From positions 1 to 42,577 of the forward strand of contig DRJC01000369.1 of NCBI GenBank assembly GCA_011052365.1: a DNA stretch of 42,577 nucleotides, read 5' to 3'. A model generated the notes under the pieces. It had not been told where the DNA came from, made no database searches, and worked only from the letters and a program-made list of their open reading frames with translations. Shown here piece by piece: positions 32,616 through 42,196 of this stretch (the first letter of the stretch is position 1; each line of letters begins with the position of its first letter). This DNA comes from Ignavibacteria bacterium. Lineage in GTDB: Bacteria > Bacteroidota > Ignavibacteria > Ignavibacteriales > Ignavibacteriaceae. A program made the position numbers and the translations under genes.

Positions 32616-35177
32616 ATGAATATTATTCAAACATTATATCATCAACACAGGATAAAATTATTTTCAATTTTATCTTTTTTGATATTGTTTATTGCTGTAA
32701 TAAACATTTATTATGTTGTAGAAGTCAATGTAACATCAAACGATGAATGTTTGTGGGTGCCTAAAAAAATAAATGCAGATAGCAGTGCTGTATTTTTCAA
32801 ATTGGTAAAAGTAAATGGTGTAGCCTGGAATGCCGGCATTAGAGATGATGATCAACTTTTAGCCATTGATAATACTCCAATCAAAACAACAATGCAGGCT
32901 CAAATTATTCTTAATAAATTTAAGGGTGGTGAACTTGCAGACTATACTGTACTGCAAAATGGTAAAATACTTAAAACAAAAGTTTATGTAAAAAAACTTA
33001 TTCAATTCGGAGATCTTGCTCTAAATCTTTTTGGTCTATTCTGGTTTATAATTGGATATTTAGTTCTTTCTACAAAGCCTGACGGGCTTACACAAAAATT
33101 GTTTTTTGCAATAGGTGTTGCATCTGTATTAACAGGTATGCAGGTAATTTTAAAATCCTTTACATATCCTGAAATATACGGACAAATGCAAACTGTTTTA
33201 ATCCCAATTGTGTCCTTTTTATGGGCACTGGGGCTTTCTTCACTTCCTTCTCTAATTATTTATTTTTTCTGGATATTTCCAAAACCATTTAAATTTGTTG
33301 AGAATAATGGAGTGAAAATATTATTAGTTCTTATCCCTGTTATATTATTTAGCCTAATAATTGTATATATATATCTTACTTTTATAACTCAAAAATTAAA
33401 CACCTTTTATTTCCTAAGACTAATAAATTTTATTTCTTTGTTTACGTTGTTCTGTTATATATTAGGATGGATATCATTACTTATAAATTACAGAAGACTT
33501 AAGGATAGAAAAGATAAAAGACCGATATTTATAGTGCTGATAGCTCTTACTATTGCATTAATTTCTATTCTTTATACTTCAACAATTGCCCCTGCTTTAG
33601 CAGACACAATCTTTAATTCTCCTGAATATTATATGCCGATTGTTCTGATTACACTTGTTCCTTTGGCTTTTGGTTATTCAATTTATAAATATCAATTGAT
33701 GGATGTAAGCAGTGTTGTAAAAAATACTATTACTTACGGCGCTGCTACTCTTTCTTTGGCTGCTGTTTATTTCTTAATAATATATGTTATGGGGCAAAGC
33801 ATCAGCAAAGCAATCAGCACAGATTATCAGGGTTTAGTTGCCGGTGTATTGTTCGTTATTTTTGCTGTTATTTTTCAATCTTCAAAAGATAAATTTCAAG
33901 AATTTATTACTGCAAAATTTTACCCGGAACAATTCGCTTATAGAAAGATGCTTATTAAATTCAGTTCTGATGTAACCACACTTGTTGGTTTAGATAATAT
34001 TTTAAACTCGATGACTGAAACATTTGTTGAAGGACTTAAGATAGATAAATTTGGAATTTTTATTAAAGATCTAAAAAACAATGATCTTACTTTAATGAAG
34101 AACGTAGGGATCAATAATAAAGATATTAAGATAAACAGCAAAAACTTAGCAAATTACGTAAAACAAAAAAGCCTTGTTTCTAATAGCCTTGTTATAGATA
34201 GAGAAAATTTTGATTTAGTTTTCCCCGATATTGTTGATTCACTAAATGCCGAAGGAATTTATACAATTATTCCAATGAGAATGAAGTCAAAGATTGTTGG
34301 TTTGTTAATGTTCGGGCTTAAACATTCCGGAGCCCAATTTGCCGGTAAAGATATTGAATTACTTTGTGCAACCGCCAATCAATCCGCTATTTCTATTGAA
34401 AATGCGAGATTATATAAAACAGAAACGGAAAAGCTGAAGATTGAGAAAGAATTAGATTTAGCAAGAAATATTCAACAAGGACTTCTTCCAAAACGTATAC
34501 CTGCTGTTGACGGGCTTGATGTCTGGGGTGAAATGATTCCGGCTATGAAAATAGGCGGGGATTATTTTGATCTTATTCCTGTTGATAACGATAGCTCAAA
34601 GCTCTTTGTAATAATAGGTGATGTTTCGGGTAAAGGATTACCTGCATCATTGTATATGACGAAGGTTCAAACAATGATTCAATTTGCCTGTACATCCAAT
34701 AAATCTCCTAAAGAAATACTGATTGAAATAAACCGAAAGTTTTACGATTCGATAGAAAGAAATTCGTTTATAACTATGTCCCTTGGGTTATTTGATTACA
34801 ACAAAAAAACATTAACTTTTTGTCGTGCAGGGCATATGCCGTTGTATGTTTATAGAGACGGCAAAATTGAGAAATATCAAAGTCAGGGTTTAGGTGTGGG
34901 GTTAGACAAAGGTGAGTTATTTGAAAAGACTCTCGTGCAGGACGAGATACCAATAAAAAGCGGGGAATCTTTTGTGTTCTTTTCAGATGGAATTACCGAA
35001 GCAATGAACGAACAAGCAGAGCTTTTTGATGATGACAGACTTACTTCAATCCTTAATAAAATTGCTGATAGAAAAGCTAATGAGCAAGTAAACACAATAT
35101 TCGAATCGGTTAAAAAATTCAGGGGAAATACCGAACCTAATGATGATATGACGTTAGTGGTTGTAAAAGTAAAGTAG
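32616..35177 (+). CDS. PDZ + polytopic membrane + GAF + SpoIIE phosphatase
   Basis: 853 residues. N-terminal membrane helix (about 13-35), a PDZ-like domain (about 45-125: AVFFKLVKVNGVAWNAGIRDDDQLLAIDNTPIKT) that should lie outside the cytoplasm, eight or nine further helices (130-425), a GAF domain (about 435-600), linker LKIEKELDLARNIQQGLLPKRI, and a SpoIIE PP2C domain with GGDYFDLI, GDVSGKGLPASLYM and FSDGITEAMNE. Both phosphatases in this operon share the same PP2C output but have different inputs. The PDZ domain suggests sensing of a protein or peptide in the envelope. Confidence 0.9.
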   Translation: MNIIQTLYHQHRIKLFSILSFLILFIAVINIYYVVEVNVTSNDECLWVPKKINADSSAVFFKLVKVNGVAWNAGIRDDDQLLAIDNTPIKTTMQAQIILNKFKGGELADYTVLQNGKILKTKVYVKKLIQFGDLALNLFGLFWFIIGYLVLSTKPDGLTQKLFFAIGVASVLTGMQVILKSFTYPEIYGQMQTVLIPIVSFLWALGLSSLPSLIIYFFWIFPKPFKFVENNGVKILLVLIPVILFSLIIVYIYLTFITQKLNTFYFLRLINFISLFTLFCYILGWISLLINYRRLKDRKDKRPIFIVLIALTIALISILYTSTIAPALADTIFNSPEYYMPIVLITLVPLAFGYSIYKYQLMDVSSVVKNTITYGAATLSLAAVYFLIIYVMGQSISKAISTDYQGLVAGVLFVIFAVIFQSSKDKFQEFITAKFYPEQFAYRKMLIKFSSDVTTLVGLDNILNSMTETFVEGLKIDKFGIFIKDLKNNDLTLMKNVGINNKDIKINSKNLANYVKQKSLVSNSLVIDRENFDLVFPDIVDSLNAEGIYTIIPMRMKSKIVGLLMFGLKHSGAQFAGKDIELLCATANQSAISIENARLYKTETEKLKIEKELDLARNIQQGLLPKRIPAVDGLDVWGEMIPAMKIGGDYFDLIPVDNDSSKLFVIIGDVSGKGLPASLYMTKVQTMIQFACTSNKSPKEILIEINRKFYDSIERNSFITMSLGLFDYNKKTLTFCRAGHMPLYVYRDGKIEKYQSQGLGVGLDKGELFEKTLVQDEIPIKSGESFVFFSDGITEAMNEQAELFDDDRLTSILNKIADRKANEQVNTIFESVKKFRGNTEPNDDMTLVVVKVK

Positions 35178-35256
35178 GAATTTGATTTATCAAATTCTTA
35201 TAGATTTCATGGTATTATTATAATTAATGAAGATAATTTCATAAATGAAATTCCTA
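35175..35256. repeat. Inverted repeat flanking 50 bases next to the transposase remnant
   Basis: TAGGAATTTGATTTAT (35175-35190) is complementary to ATAAATGAAATTCCTA (35241-35256) at 15 of 16 positions. It links the end of the phosphatase gene with the start of the remnant. Inside it is a further 8-bp palindrome GAATTTGATTTATCAAATTC (35178-35197). Confidence 0.55.
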
Positions 35257-35496
35257 CGTTTAACTCCGGTATCAAAAATAATCCGGTGGTTTAAGGGACG
35301 TGTAACATTCGAAGCTAGAAAAATAAATCCCGGATTCAAATGGCAATCACAATCAAGGCATCACGATAGAATCATTAGAGATGAAAGGGAATTTTATTTT
35401 ATTCAGGAATATATAATAAACAATCCCGTAAATTGGGATAAAGGCATTTTAGATAAGTATTTTAAAAATATATATAAAATTTTGAATAAAAAGTAA
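35245..35496 (+). pseudogene. Remnant of a RAYT/IS200-type Y1 transposase
   Basis: 83 residues. SKIIRWFKGRVTFEARK...FKWQSQSRHHDRIIRDEREFYFIQEYIINNPVNWDKG matches the C-terminal half of REP-associated tyrosine transposases (IS200-like Y1 family), including the segment YIINNP after the catalytic Tyr region. The usual HUH metal motif and the first 80-150 residues are missing, so it should be inactive. It could be a small reused protein, but nothing supports that. Confidence 0.8.
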
Positions 35497-35511
35497 AAAT
35501 CTTTTCACATT

Positions 35512-35551
35512 AAAAAAAACCCAATCAATTAAAGTTGATTGGGTTTTTTTT
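35512..35551. terminator. Strong bidirectional intrinsic terminator
   Basis: A perfect 17-bp stem (35512-35528 with 35535-35551), core ACCCAATCAA/TTGATTGGGT, flanked by A8 and T8 within the stem. It lies between the convergent transposase remnant and secF. Confidence 0.92.
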
Positions 35552-35569
35552 AAAAGTTGGATAATAAAA

Positions 35570-36709
35570 TTAAAACTGTATTTTCTTTTTCTTTTTCATT
35601 GCATATTCTAAAACCAAGGCACTTGCAACAAAAATTGATGAGTATGTACCGATAATTATTCCAAAGAATAAAGTAAAAGCAAAAGCACGAAGTACCTCAC
35701 CGCCAAATAATAACAATACAAAGGTTGTTAAGAGAGTTGTTCCACCGGTTAATATTGTACGACTCATCGTTCTGTTAACACTCATATTTAATATGTCAAT
35801 TAGAGGCATTGTCTTATGAATTTTCAAGTTTTCTCTAACTCTGTCAAATACAATAACCGTATCATTAACCGAGTATCCGACTAATGTTAAAAATGCAGCC
35901 ACTACGGTTAAATCAATGTCGAGGTTTAAGCCCGGTATTACTCCGTATAACGCTGCGTAAAGACCAAGTGTAATTAAAACATCGTGAAAGAGAGCAAGAA
36001 CAGCACCTAATGCAAAAATAAATTTGAACCTAAATGCCAAATAAACTAATATAGCTAACAATGAAAAGAAGATTGCCACCATAGCATTTTCTTTTAATTC
36101 CTTACCTATTTTTGGTCCGACACGATCTTCTTTAATTATTTTAAATTTATTTCCGGCAAGTTTACCTCTAAGGTTTTCTTTTATCCATTCAGAAATTCCT
36201 ACGTTGACAACCATTTGTTTATTATCTAACGATTCGGATACTTTACCTGCCTGGTAGCCGGCATTAAATAATTTAGAAATGAGTGCCGTTGTAGTATCGT
36301 GGTTCGGCAGTTCGTATGTAATGGAAGAAAGTGTTGAATCAACAACTTTCTTTGGTAGCCCCGGATAAAATAGGTTTATTTCCCTTTCAATATTAGCAAC
36401 TACCTTAGGGTATATTTTTGCAGGTAGATTTTGAAGGTCGGTTCTTAAAAGCACACCGGTTTCGCCGCCAAATGTTTTAACTTCTAGATTTCCTAATTCT
36501 ACATTTTCTACTATATCTCTAATTTTGCTAATTTCAATCGGCTTATTATATTGTAATACAATTTCAGTACCACCTTTGAAATCAATTCCAAAGTGAAAAC
36601 CTCTAAATATTACATTGAACAAACCAATTAAAAATAACCCTACTGAAACAAAGTAAAATATTTTTCTTTTACCTAACCAATCAATTTTAATGTTATTGAA
36701 TAACTGCAT
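35570..36709 (-). CDS. secF: Protein translocase subunit SecF
   Basis: 379 residues. Inner-membrane partner of SecD that uses the proton gradient to pull exported proteins. Motifs: FHFGIDFKGGTEIVLQY in the first extracytoplasmic part, DRVGPKIGKELKENAM, then the core TM segment VAAFLTLVGYSVNDTVIVFDRVREN, and MSVNRTMSRTILTGGTTLLT. Longer than the roughly 320 residues of many SecF proteins because of a larger periplasmic domain. It follows secD by 24 bases. Confidence 0.95.
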   Translation of the reverse strand: MQLFNNIKIDWLGKRKIFYFVSVGLFLIGLFNVIFRGFHFGIDFKGGTEIVLQYNKPIEISKIRDIVENVELGNLEVKTFGGETGVLLRTDLQNLPAKIYPKVVANIEREINLFYPGLPKKVVDSTLSSITYELPNHDTTTALISKLFNAGYQAGKVSESLDNKQMVVNVGISEWIKENLRGKLAGNKFKIIKEDRVGPKIGKELKENAMVAIFFSLLAILVYLAFRFKFIFALGAVLALFHDVLITLGLYAALYGVIPGLNLDIDLTVVAAFLTLVGYSVNDTVIVFDRVRENLKIHKTMPLIDILNMSVNRTMSRTILTGGTTLLTTFVLLLFGGEVLRAFAFTLFFGIIIGTYSSIFVASALVLEYAMKKKKKIQF

Positions 36710-36733
36710 TTATTTATCTGCTCCTACGCGTTT

Positions 36734-38641
36734 TTATCCGAGAGTAATTTTCATTCCTTTAGTTACCATAATATTAAATATCAATTTGACAATAACAAGC
36801 GCACTAAATAAACTTGCTACTATACCAATCATAAGTGTTAGTGCAAAACCTTGCACCGGACCCGAACCAAATTGATAAAGAATAATACCGGTAAGGAATG
36901 TTGTTATATTTGAATCAATAATGGCTGAATTTGCTTTTTCAAAACCGCTGTCAACAGATGCTTTTACGGTTTTACCTGTTGCCATTTCTTCCCTGATTCT
37001 TTCATATATAAGCACGTTGGCATCAACCGCCATACCTATTGTTAAAATAATACCTGCTATACCTGGAAGTGTTAATGTAGCCCCAAAGCCTGCCAGCACA
37101 CCCAGTATAAATAAAATTGTAAATAATAAAGATGCAGCAGCAATTTGACCTGCTCTCTTATAATAAAAAATCATAAATAAGGCAACAAGAAAGAAACCAA
37201 TTAAAACTGATTTAAAACCTGCTTTAATCGAATCCTCACCTAATGATGGTCCAACGGTTCTTTCTTCAATAATTGAAACCGGAGCCGGTAAGGCACCTGC
37301 TTTAAGTACAATTTCTAATAATTTAGCCTCTTCCATATTTGCCATACCGGTAATTTGTGAATTACCACTCGGTATTTTATTTATTACATTTGGTGCTGAA
37401 TAAACGGCTCCATCAAGAATTATTGCTATTCTTTTACCGATATTTGCTCCTGTAATTCTTGCCCATTCTGCTGCACCTTCACTGTTCATCTGCATATTGA
37501 CAATTGCGCTAGAAGTATTCGGATCAATGGTTGCTTGAGCATCAGTAATAACACCACCTGTAAGTTCAGGCTTCTTGTTTACTAAATAAAGTTTATATAT
37601 TGATTTTCCATCTTGCTTTCCAAAAGATTTAGCAGAAAATAGAAATTCAACATTGTTCGGAATTACTGCTTTAACTTCAGGTTTGTTTAACATAAACTGA
37701 AGTTTAGCTTTATTATCTTCACTTACGTATGCGTCTGCTGTTTTTGCCTGAGGGTTAATTAATGCAATTGAGAAGAAGGGATGTTTTTTGGCAAACTCTT
37801 CCGGTGATAATTGCTGATTGTCTAAACTGTCATTTGCAGCTACAGTAGAATCATTTTTTGATTTGTTTGATGTAGAGTCATTTTTTCCGGCTAAAACATC
37901 ATCAATTTTTTGCATTATATTTATGGTTGTTTGAGCATCTTTTACAAGACTAAATTGAAGAAGTGCAGTACCCTGAAGCAGTTGTTTAGCCTCTTCTTCT
38001 CTTGCAATACCCGGAAGTTCCACAATAACTCTCCTGCTTCCTTGTCTCTGAATAGAAGGTTCGGAAACACCGTATTGATCGACACGGTTTCTGATAATTT
38101 CCATCGCTCTTGTTACAGCGTCGTCTGAATTTTGATTTAGTTTATCTATTATTTTACTGTCTTTATCCCTTACCGAACCAAAATAACGGCTAAGACGGAT
38201 GCCTTTATCTTGCAACATTTTTGCAACTATATCTACCACAGATTCATTTGAAATAGCAGCTTCTTTTTCTGCTTTAGTAATAACTTTGTGAAAAGTAGCA
38301 TCAGGATTTTTTGCAAGTTTTTCCAACAATTTACCGGTATTTACTTCAAGAACAACTCGCATACCGCCCTGAAGATCGAGACCAAGTTTTATACTTTTTA
38401 ATTTTGTTGCTTCAATTGCCGGATTAGATGCTTTGATGCTGTCTTCTACTAATTTTAACTCTTTATTAACTTTATCTTCCGGTAGGTTAGGTTGTGATTC
38501 TTTTAATTCAATTTTTCTTTCACTTACAACTTTTTCTATTCCTTTATTGTTCTGATAATTTTCATAAGTGGGGTAAAGAAGATAAAAACTTAATGCAATC
38601 GCACCTAAAATAAGGATTATTGTGAATCTGTATTCTTTCAT
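36734..38641 (-). CDS. secD: Protein translocase subunit SecD
   Basis: 635 residues. Motifs: KLGLDLQGGMRVVLEV, EIIRNRVDQYGVSEPSIQRQGSRRVIVELPGI, ERTVGPSLGEDSIKAG, GIILTIGMAVDANVLIYERIREE and SNITTFLTGIILYQFGSGPVQGFALTL. A N-terminal helix (FTIILILGAIALSFYLLYPTY), a big periplasmic P1 region with a Ser/Asn-rich low-complexity insert (GKNDSTSNKSKNDSTVAAND), and five C-terminal helices. Forms the SecDF channel accessory with the next gene. Confidence 0.96.
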   Translation of the reverse strand: MKEYRFTIILILGAIALSFYLLYPTYENYQNNKGIEKVVSERKIELKESQPNLPEDKVNKELKLVEDSIKASNPAIEATKLKSIKLGLDLQGGMRVVLEVNTGKLLEKLAKNPDATFHKVITKAEKEAAISNESVVDIVAKMLQDKGIRLSRYFGSVRDKDSKIIDKLNQNSDDAVTRAMEIIRNRVDQYGVSEPSIQRQGSRRVIVELPGIAREEEAKQLLQGTALLQFSLVKDAQTTINIMQKIDDVLAGKNDSTSNKSKNDSTVAANDSLDNQQLSPEEFAKKHPFFSIALINPQAKTADAYVSEDNKAKLQFMLNKPEVKAVIPNNVEFLFSAKSFGKQDGKSIYKLYLVNKKPELTGGVITDAQATIDPNTSSAIVNMQMNSEGAAEWARITGANIGKRIAIILDGAVYSAPNVINKIPSGNSQITGMANMEEAKLLEIVLKAGALPAPVSIIEERTVGPSLGEDSIKAGFKSVLIGFFLVALFMIFYYKRAGQIAAASLLFTILFILGVLAGFGATLTLPGIAGIILTIGMAVDANVLIYERIREEMATGKTVKASVDSGFEKANSAIIDSNITTFLTGIILYQFGSGPVQGFALTLMIGIVASLFSALVIVKLIFNIMVTKGMKITLG

Positions 38642-38942
38642 ATTATGTTAGTTCGAATTAAAAAATTTGAAAATAAATTATCTGGTAAAATTACTCGTAA
38701 AAGGCTTGAAAGTCAATCAAAAAAGGCTTCCAATTGGTAGGAATAAATCTTTTGAAACTTCTGAAATATTGAGATTATTGTTTTACCGAAATTTTTTCAA
38801 CATCTATATATTTTGATCATTAAGTAAACCTAACTTGTCGGCAAGCAGGTTTAAAATCACAAAAATAAAATCAACTTAAAATATAATTTTCTATGAGTCT
38901 TTCTTTTAATAATAAAATTTAAGCTGAAGGAAATAACTATAA
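38642..38942. other. Gene-free gap with a GC-rich palindrome
   Basis: 301 bases between punA and secD, both on the minus strand, with no credible ORF. At 38826-38852 AAACCTAACTTG-TCGG-CAAGCAGGTTT forms an imperfect hairpin, similar in style to the GC-rich palindrome in the terminator loop at 1486-1499. The remainder presumably includes the secD promoter, but no clear promoter was found. Confidence 0.5.
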
Positions 38943-39764
38943 TTATATCAGTTTTAAAATGTTTTTAACCAAACTTTCAAATTTATCCTTAGCCAAATTT
39001 GCTGTGTCCGTTACTTCTTTGTGTGAAAGTTTATTTGGTGAAATCCCTGCAGCCATATTTGTAATTAGAGAAACCGATGAAGTTTCAAGTCCAAGATATG
39101 CTGCAAAAACCGCTTCGTGAGCAGTCGACATTCCAACTGCATCTCCTCCCATTTTGCCAACCATTTGAATCTCGGCAGGGGTTTCGTAGGCAGGTCCCTT
39201 ATTGAACCAGTACACACCTTCTTTTAAAGAAATATTAGATTCCAATGCAGCTTTTCTGATAATATTATTCAATGATACAGAAGGAAAATTTTGAAAATTA
39301 TTTTTTCCTTCAATAGTAGATACACCTATAAAATTTGTCAATTCTTTTTTAATATTAATTCCGTTGAATGAGGTTATTAACATTAAGTCACCGGAATTGA
39401 AATTTAAGTTTACACCGCCCGCAGCATTAGTTAAAAATATTTTTTTTATTCCCAGTTTATATGAAATAAAAACAGGTATTAAACATTGACTAAGTTGATA
39501 GCCCTCATAAAAATGGATCCTTCCCTGGAAAATTAAAATGTTTTTTTCAGCATACCTGCAAAAATGTATTTTTCCTTCGTGTCCTACTATGGTTGAAGGG
39601 GGATAACCCGGAAGGGAAGTTGAAGAGATAGTTTTCAATTTTTCAATTCTATCTGCAAAGTCCCCCAAACCGCTTCCAAGGATTAAGGCAATGTCCGGAG
39701 TGAATGGCGCTTCGTCGGATAAAACTTCTATTAGCTCACTATATTTGAAATTTAAATCTATCAA
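38943..39764 (-). CDS. Purine-nucleoside phosphorylase (trimeric type)
   Basis: 273 residues. Phosphorolysis of (deoxy)inosine and guanosine. Motifs: ALILGSGLGDFADRIE, TIVGHEGKIHFCRYA, QGRIHFYEGY, FLTNAAGGVN, FNKGPAYETPAEIQM, GGDAVGMSTAHEAVFA. These belong to the PunA/PNP II family. The start is a TTG (MIDLNFKY), as no ATG lies near and the next codons already belong to the fold. Begins 17 bases after nupC, the last gene of the salvage run. Confidence 0.94.
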   Translation of the reverse strand: MIDLNFKYSELIEVLSDEAPFTPDIALILGSGLGDFADRIEKLKTISSTSLPGYPPSTIVGHEGKIHFCRYAEKNILIFQGRIHFYEGYQLSQCLIPVFISYKLGIKKIFLTNAAGGVNLNFNSGDLMLITSFNGINIKKELTNFIGVSTIEGKNNFQNFPSVSLNNIIRKAALESNISLKEGVYWFNKGPAYETPAEIQMVGKMGGDAVGMSTAHEAVFAAYLGLETSSVSLITNMAAGISPNKLSHKEVTDTANLAKDKFESLVKNILKLI

Positions 39765-39781
39765 ACTTATAATTAAAAAAT

Positions 39782-41125
39782 TTAGAAAAGGAGTCCTGCA
39801 AGGGTTGCGGTCATTAAAGTAGCAAGAGACCCGCCGATTACAGCCTTTATCCCTAATGCTGCAATATCAGACTTACGCGAAGGAGCCAAAGGTCCCAAGC
39901 CGCCTATTTGAATTGCGATGGAACTGAAATTAGCAAAACCGTTAAGAGCATAAGTTGCCATCAAAATTCCTTTTTGATCCACCATAACTTTTGATGTAAT
40001 CATTTTCCCCAATTCAAGATATGCCACAAATTCGTTCAGAACTATCTTTGTTCCCAACAAGCCTCCAAAGTTAAGTGAATCTTGCCAGGGGACACCGATT
40101 CCATAAGCAAGATACTGTAGCACAAATCCAATCACCAATTGAAAATTAAGAGGTTGTCCGTAGGTTGAAATTAGCATAGGATTTAGCCCGGTAATGTTTC
40201 CCAAACCCTCCAATAAATAATTTGCAAGAGCAATTAACGCTATAAAAACTATTAACATTGCAGCAACATTTAATGCAAGGGTCAAACCTTCGGATGCGCC
40301 GTTTGCTGCAGATTCAATAACATTAGAAGCATTTTTCTCAACAACTATTTTTACGGATCCCTTTGTTTCAGGTTCGGTTACTTCCGGGTAAATAATTTTT
40401 GAGATTAACAAGGCAGCAGGGGCAGCCATAACACTTGCACCTAATAACTGGGTAGCAAACAAATGTTGAGCCTGTACTAACGGTATGCCCAAAGATTCGG
40501 CATAAGATGAACCGAGAATTTGAATATATGCAGCCATTACACCGCCGGCAATTGTTGCCATTCCGCCGACCATTATAGTTAGAATTTCACTCTTTGTCAT
40601 TCCTTTTAAATAAGGTTTAATCATCAACGGGGCTTCAGTTTGTCCCACAAAAATATTTGCCGTACATGAAAGCGATTCGGCACCGCTTGTTCCCATAATC
40701 TTTGCCATTACCCAAGCCATCCCTTGAACAACTCTCTGCATAATACCAAGGTAGTAAAGTATGGACATCAGGCTTGCAAAAAAGATTATTGTCGGTAATA
40801 CTTGAAAAGCAAAGAAAGTACCAAGGCTTCCGGGATTACCGGCACCTATTGCCAAATTACCAAACACAAATTCTGCACCTTCGGTTGTAAAATTCAGCAC
40901 AACAACAAAGAAACCGCTTATCCAGTAAAAGAAATCTTTTACCCATCCCAACGGAGGAAAGAAACGTCCTAAGCTATCTCCTTTAAGTATAAAAATTGCA
41001 AAGACTAATTGAATACCAAGTCCACTTAAAACAAGTCTCCAATTAATTTTCTTTTTGTTATTTGAAAGGAGGTATGCAATACCAATGATTATTCCTATAC
41101 CTATAATTCCTCTGATAATATTCAT
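39782..41125 (-). CDS. nupC: Concentrative nucleoside transporter (NupC/CNT)
   Basis: 447 residues, about ten hydrophobic segments. CNT signature GAESLSCTANIFVGQTEAPLMIKPYLKGMTKSEI, with GGMATIAGGVMAAYI and NEFVAYLELGKMI downstream. Imports nucleosides with Na+ or H+. Located between tdk (10 bases upstream) and pnp, matching a nucleoside uptake and salvage operon. Confidence 0.94.
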   Translation of the reverse strand: MNIIRGIIGIGIIIGIAYLLSNNKKKINWRLVLSGLGIQLVFAIFILKGDSLGRFFPPLGWVKDFFYWISGFFVVVLNFTTEGAEFVFGNLAIGAGNPGSLGTFFAFQVLPTIIFFASLMSILYYLGIMQRVVQGMAWVMAKIMGTSGAESLSCTANIFVGQTEAPLMIKPYLKGMTKSEILTIMVGGMATIAGGVMAAYIQILGSSYAESLGIPLVQAQHLFATQLLGASVMAAPAALLISKIIYPEVTEPETKGSVKIVVEKNASNVIESAANGASEGLTLALNVAAMLIVFIALIALANYLLEGLGNITGLNPMLISTYGQPLNFQLVIGFVLQYLAYGIGVPWQDSLNFGGLLGTKIVLNEFVAYLELGKMITSKVMVDQKGILMATYALNGFANFSSIAIQIGGLGPLAPSRKSDIAALGIKAVIGGSLATLMTATLAGLLF

Positions 41126-41134
41126 TTTAATCCA

Positions 41135-41713
41135 TTATTTTTCTTCGGGAATGTAATGACATTTTCTACATCGTGCTTCATAAATATCTGAAGCGCCGAC
41201 AATAACTCGTTCGGATGATTCTGTTTTTCTTTGTGTCTTATCAGCGGGGTTTCCGCACTCCACACAGATTGCCAATGTTTTTGTAATATATTCAGCAATT
41301 GATAAAAGTTGTGGCATCGGTTCAAACGGGATACCTCTATAGTCTTGATCAAGTCCGGCAACAATTACTCTTTTTCCGTTGCCGGCTAATTGGTTGCAAA
41401 TATCGATAATATCGTTTGAAAAAAATTGTGCCTCATCAATCCCAATTACTTGTGCGTCTTTTGAAAGTTCAATTACATCATTAATATCTTCGAGTAAAAC
41501 GGAAGGTAATGATTGCTCGCTGTGAGAGACTATCTTTTTGTCTGAATATCTTGTATCAATTTTCGGTTTAAATATTTTTACGTTTTGTTTGGCGATTTTC
41601 GCTCTTCTTAATCTTCTAATTAGTTCTTCGGTTTTTCCGCTGAACATACAACCGGCAATTACTTCAATCCATCCGGTATTTTTAGGAACTGAGTGGGGGG
41701 TAAATTCCATCAT
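41135..41713 (-). CDS. tdk: Thymidine kinase
   Basis: 192 residues. P-loop GCMFSGKTEELIRRLRRA, catalytic VIGIDEAQFF, zinc-binding cysteines CVECGNPADKTQRKT and CRKCHYIPEEK, and FEPMPQLLSIAEYITKTLAIC. Phosphorylates thymidine (and deoxyuridine). Two adjacent ATG codons (41713, 41710) are possible starts. It lies 22 bases after cdd and 10 before nupC. Confidence 0.96.
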   Translation of the reverse strand: MMEFTPHSVPKNTGWIEVIAGCMFSGKTEELIRRLRRAKIAKQNVKIFKPKIDTRYSDKKIVSHSEQSLPSVLLEDINDVIELSKDAQVIGIDEAQFFSNDIIDICNQLAGNGKRVIVAGLDQDYRGIPFEPMPQLLSIAEYITKTLAICVECGNPADKTQRKTESSERVIVGASDIYEARCRKCHYIPEEK

Positions 41714-41735
41714 AGTAAAATATTATTTCCAAATT

Positions 41736-42128
41736 TTATTTTAAATCATCATCGCTGAAAGCATGTGGAAGCATTTCAGAGGTTTTATATATTTTTGTTT
41801 CTTTGTTTTTATTTACGAGCACAATATCTATTTCACCGCAAAGATCATTAATTACCTGTCTGCACGCTCCGCAAGGAGAACAGAATCCATCTAAATCACT
41901 TGCAATTGCAATCGCTTTAAATTTTCTCTCGCCTTCCGATATAGCTTTAAAAATCGCAGTTCTTTCGGCGCACATTGTTAAACTGTAAGAACTAGACTCA
42001 ATATTTCCTGCTGAATAAATCTTATTATTATCAGTTAATACCGCAGCACCGACGTGAAAATTGGAATACGTAGGAAGTGAAACCTCTTTGGCTTTGAGCG
42101 CTTTACCTGTTAGTTCTTTGTAATCCAT
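41736..42128 (-). CDS. cdd: Cytidine deaminase
   Basis: 130 residues. Zinc and catalytic motifs TMCAERTAIFKAI (C-A-E) and SPCGACRQVI (P-C-x-x-C), plus NFHVGAAVLTDNNKIYSAGNIE. Deaminates cytidine and deoxycytidine to uridine forms. First gene of the salvage run cdd-tdk-nupC-pnp. Confidence 0.96.
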   Translation of the reverse strand: MDYKELTGKALKAKEVSLPTYSNFHVGAAVLTDNNKIYSAGNIESSSYSLTMCAERTAIFKAISEGERKFKAIAIASDLDGFCSPCGACRQVINDLCGEIDIVLVNKNKETKIYKTSEMLPHAFSDDDLK

Positions 42129-42196
42129 ATAACCTTAAAAATTTATTTTTATAAAATAGATGTTTTGAAACATAAATCAAATTAACTTTAACAACT

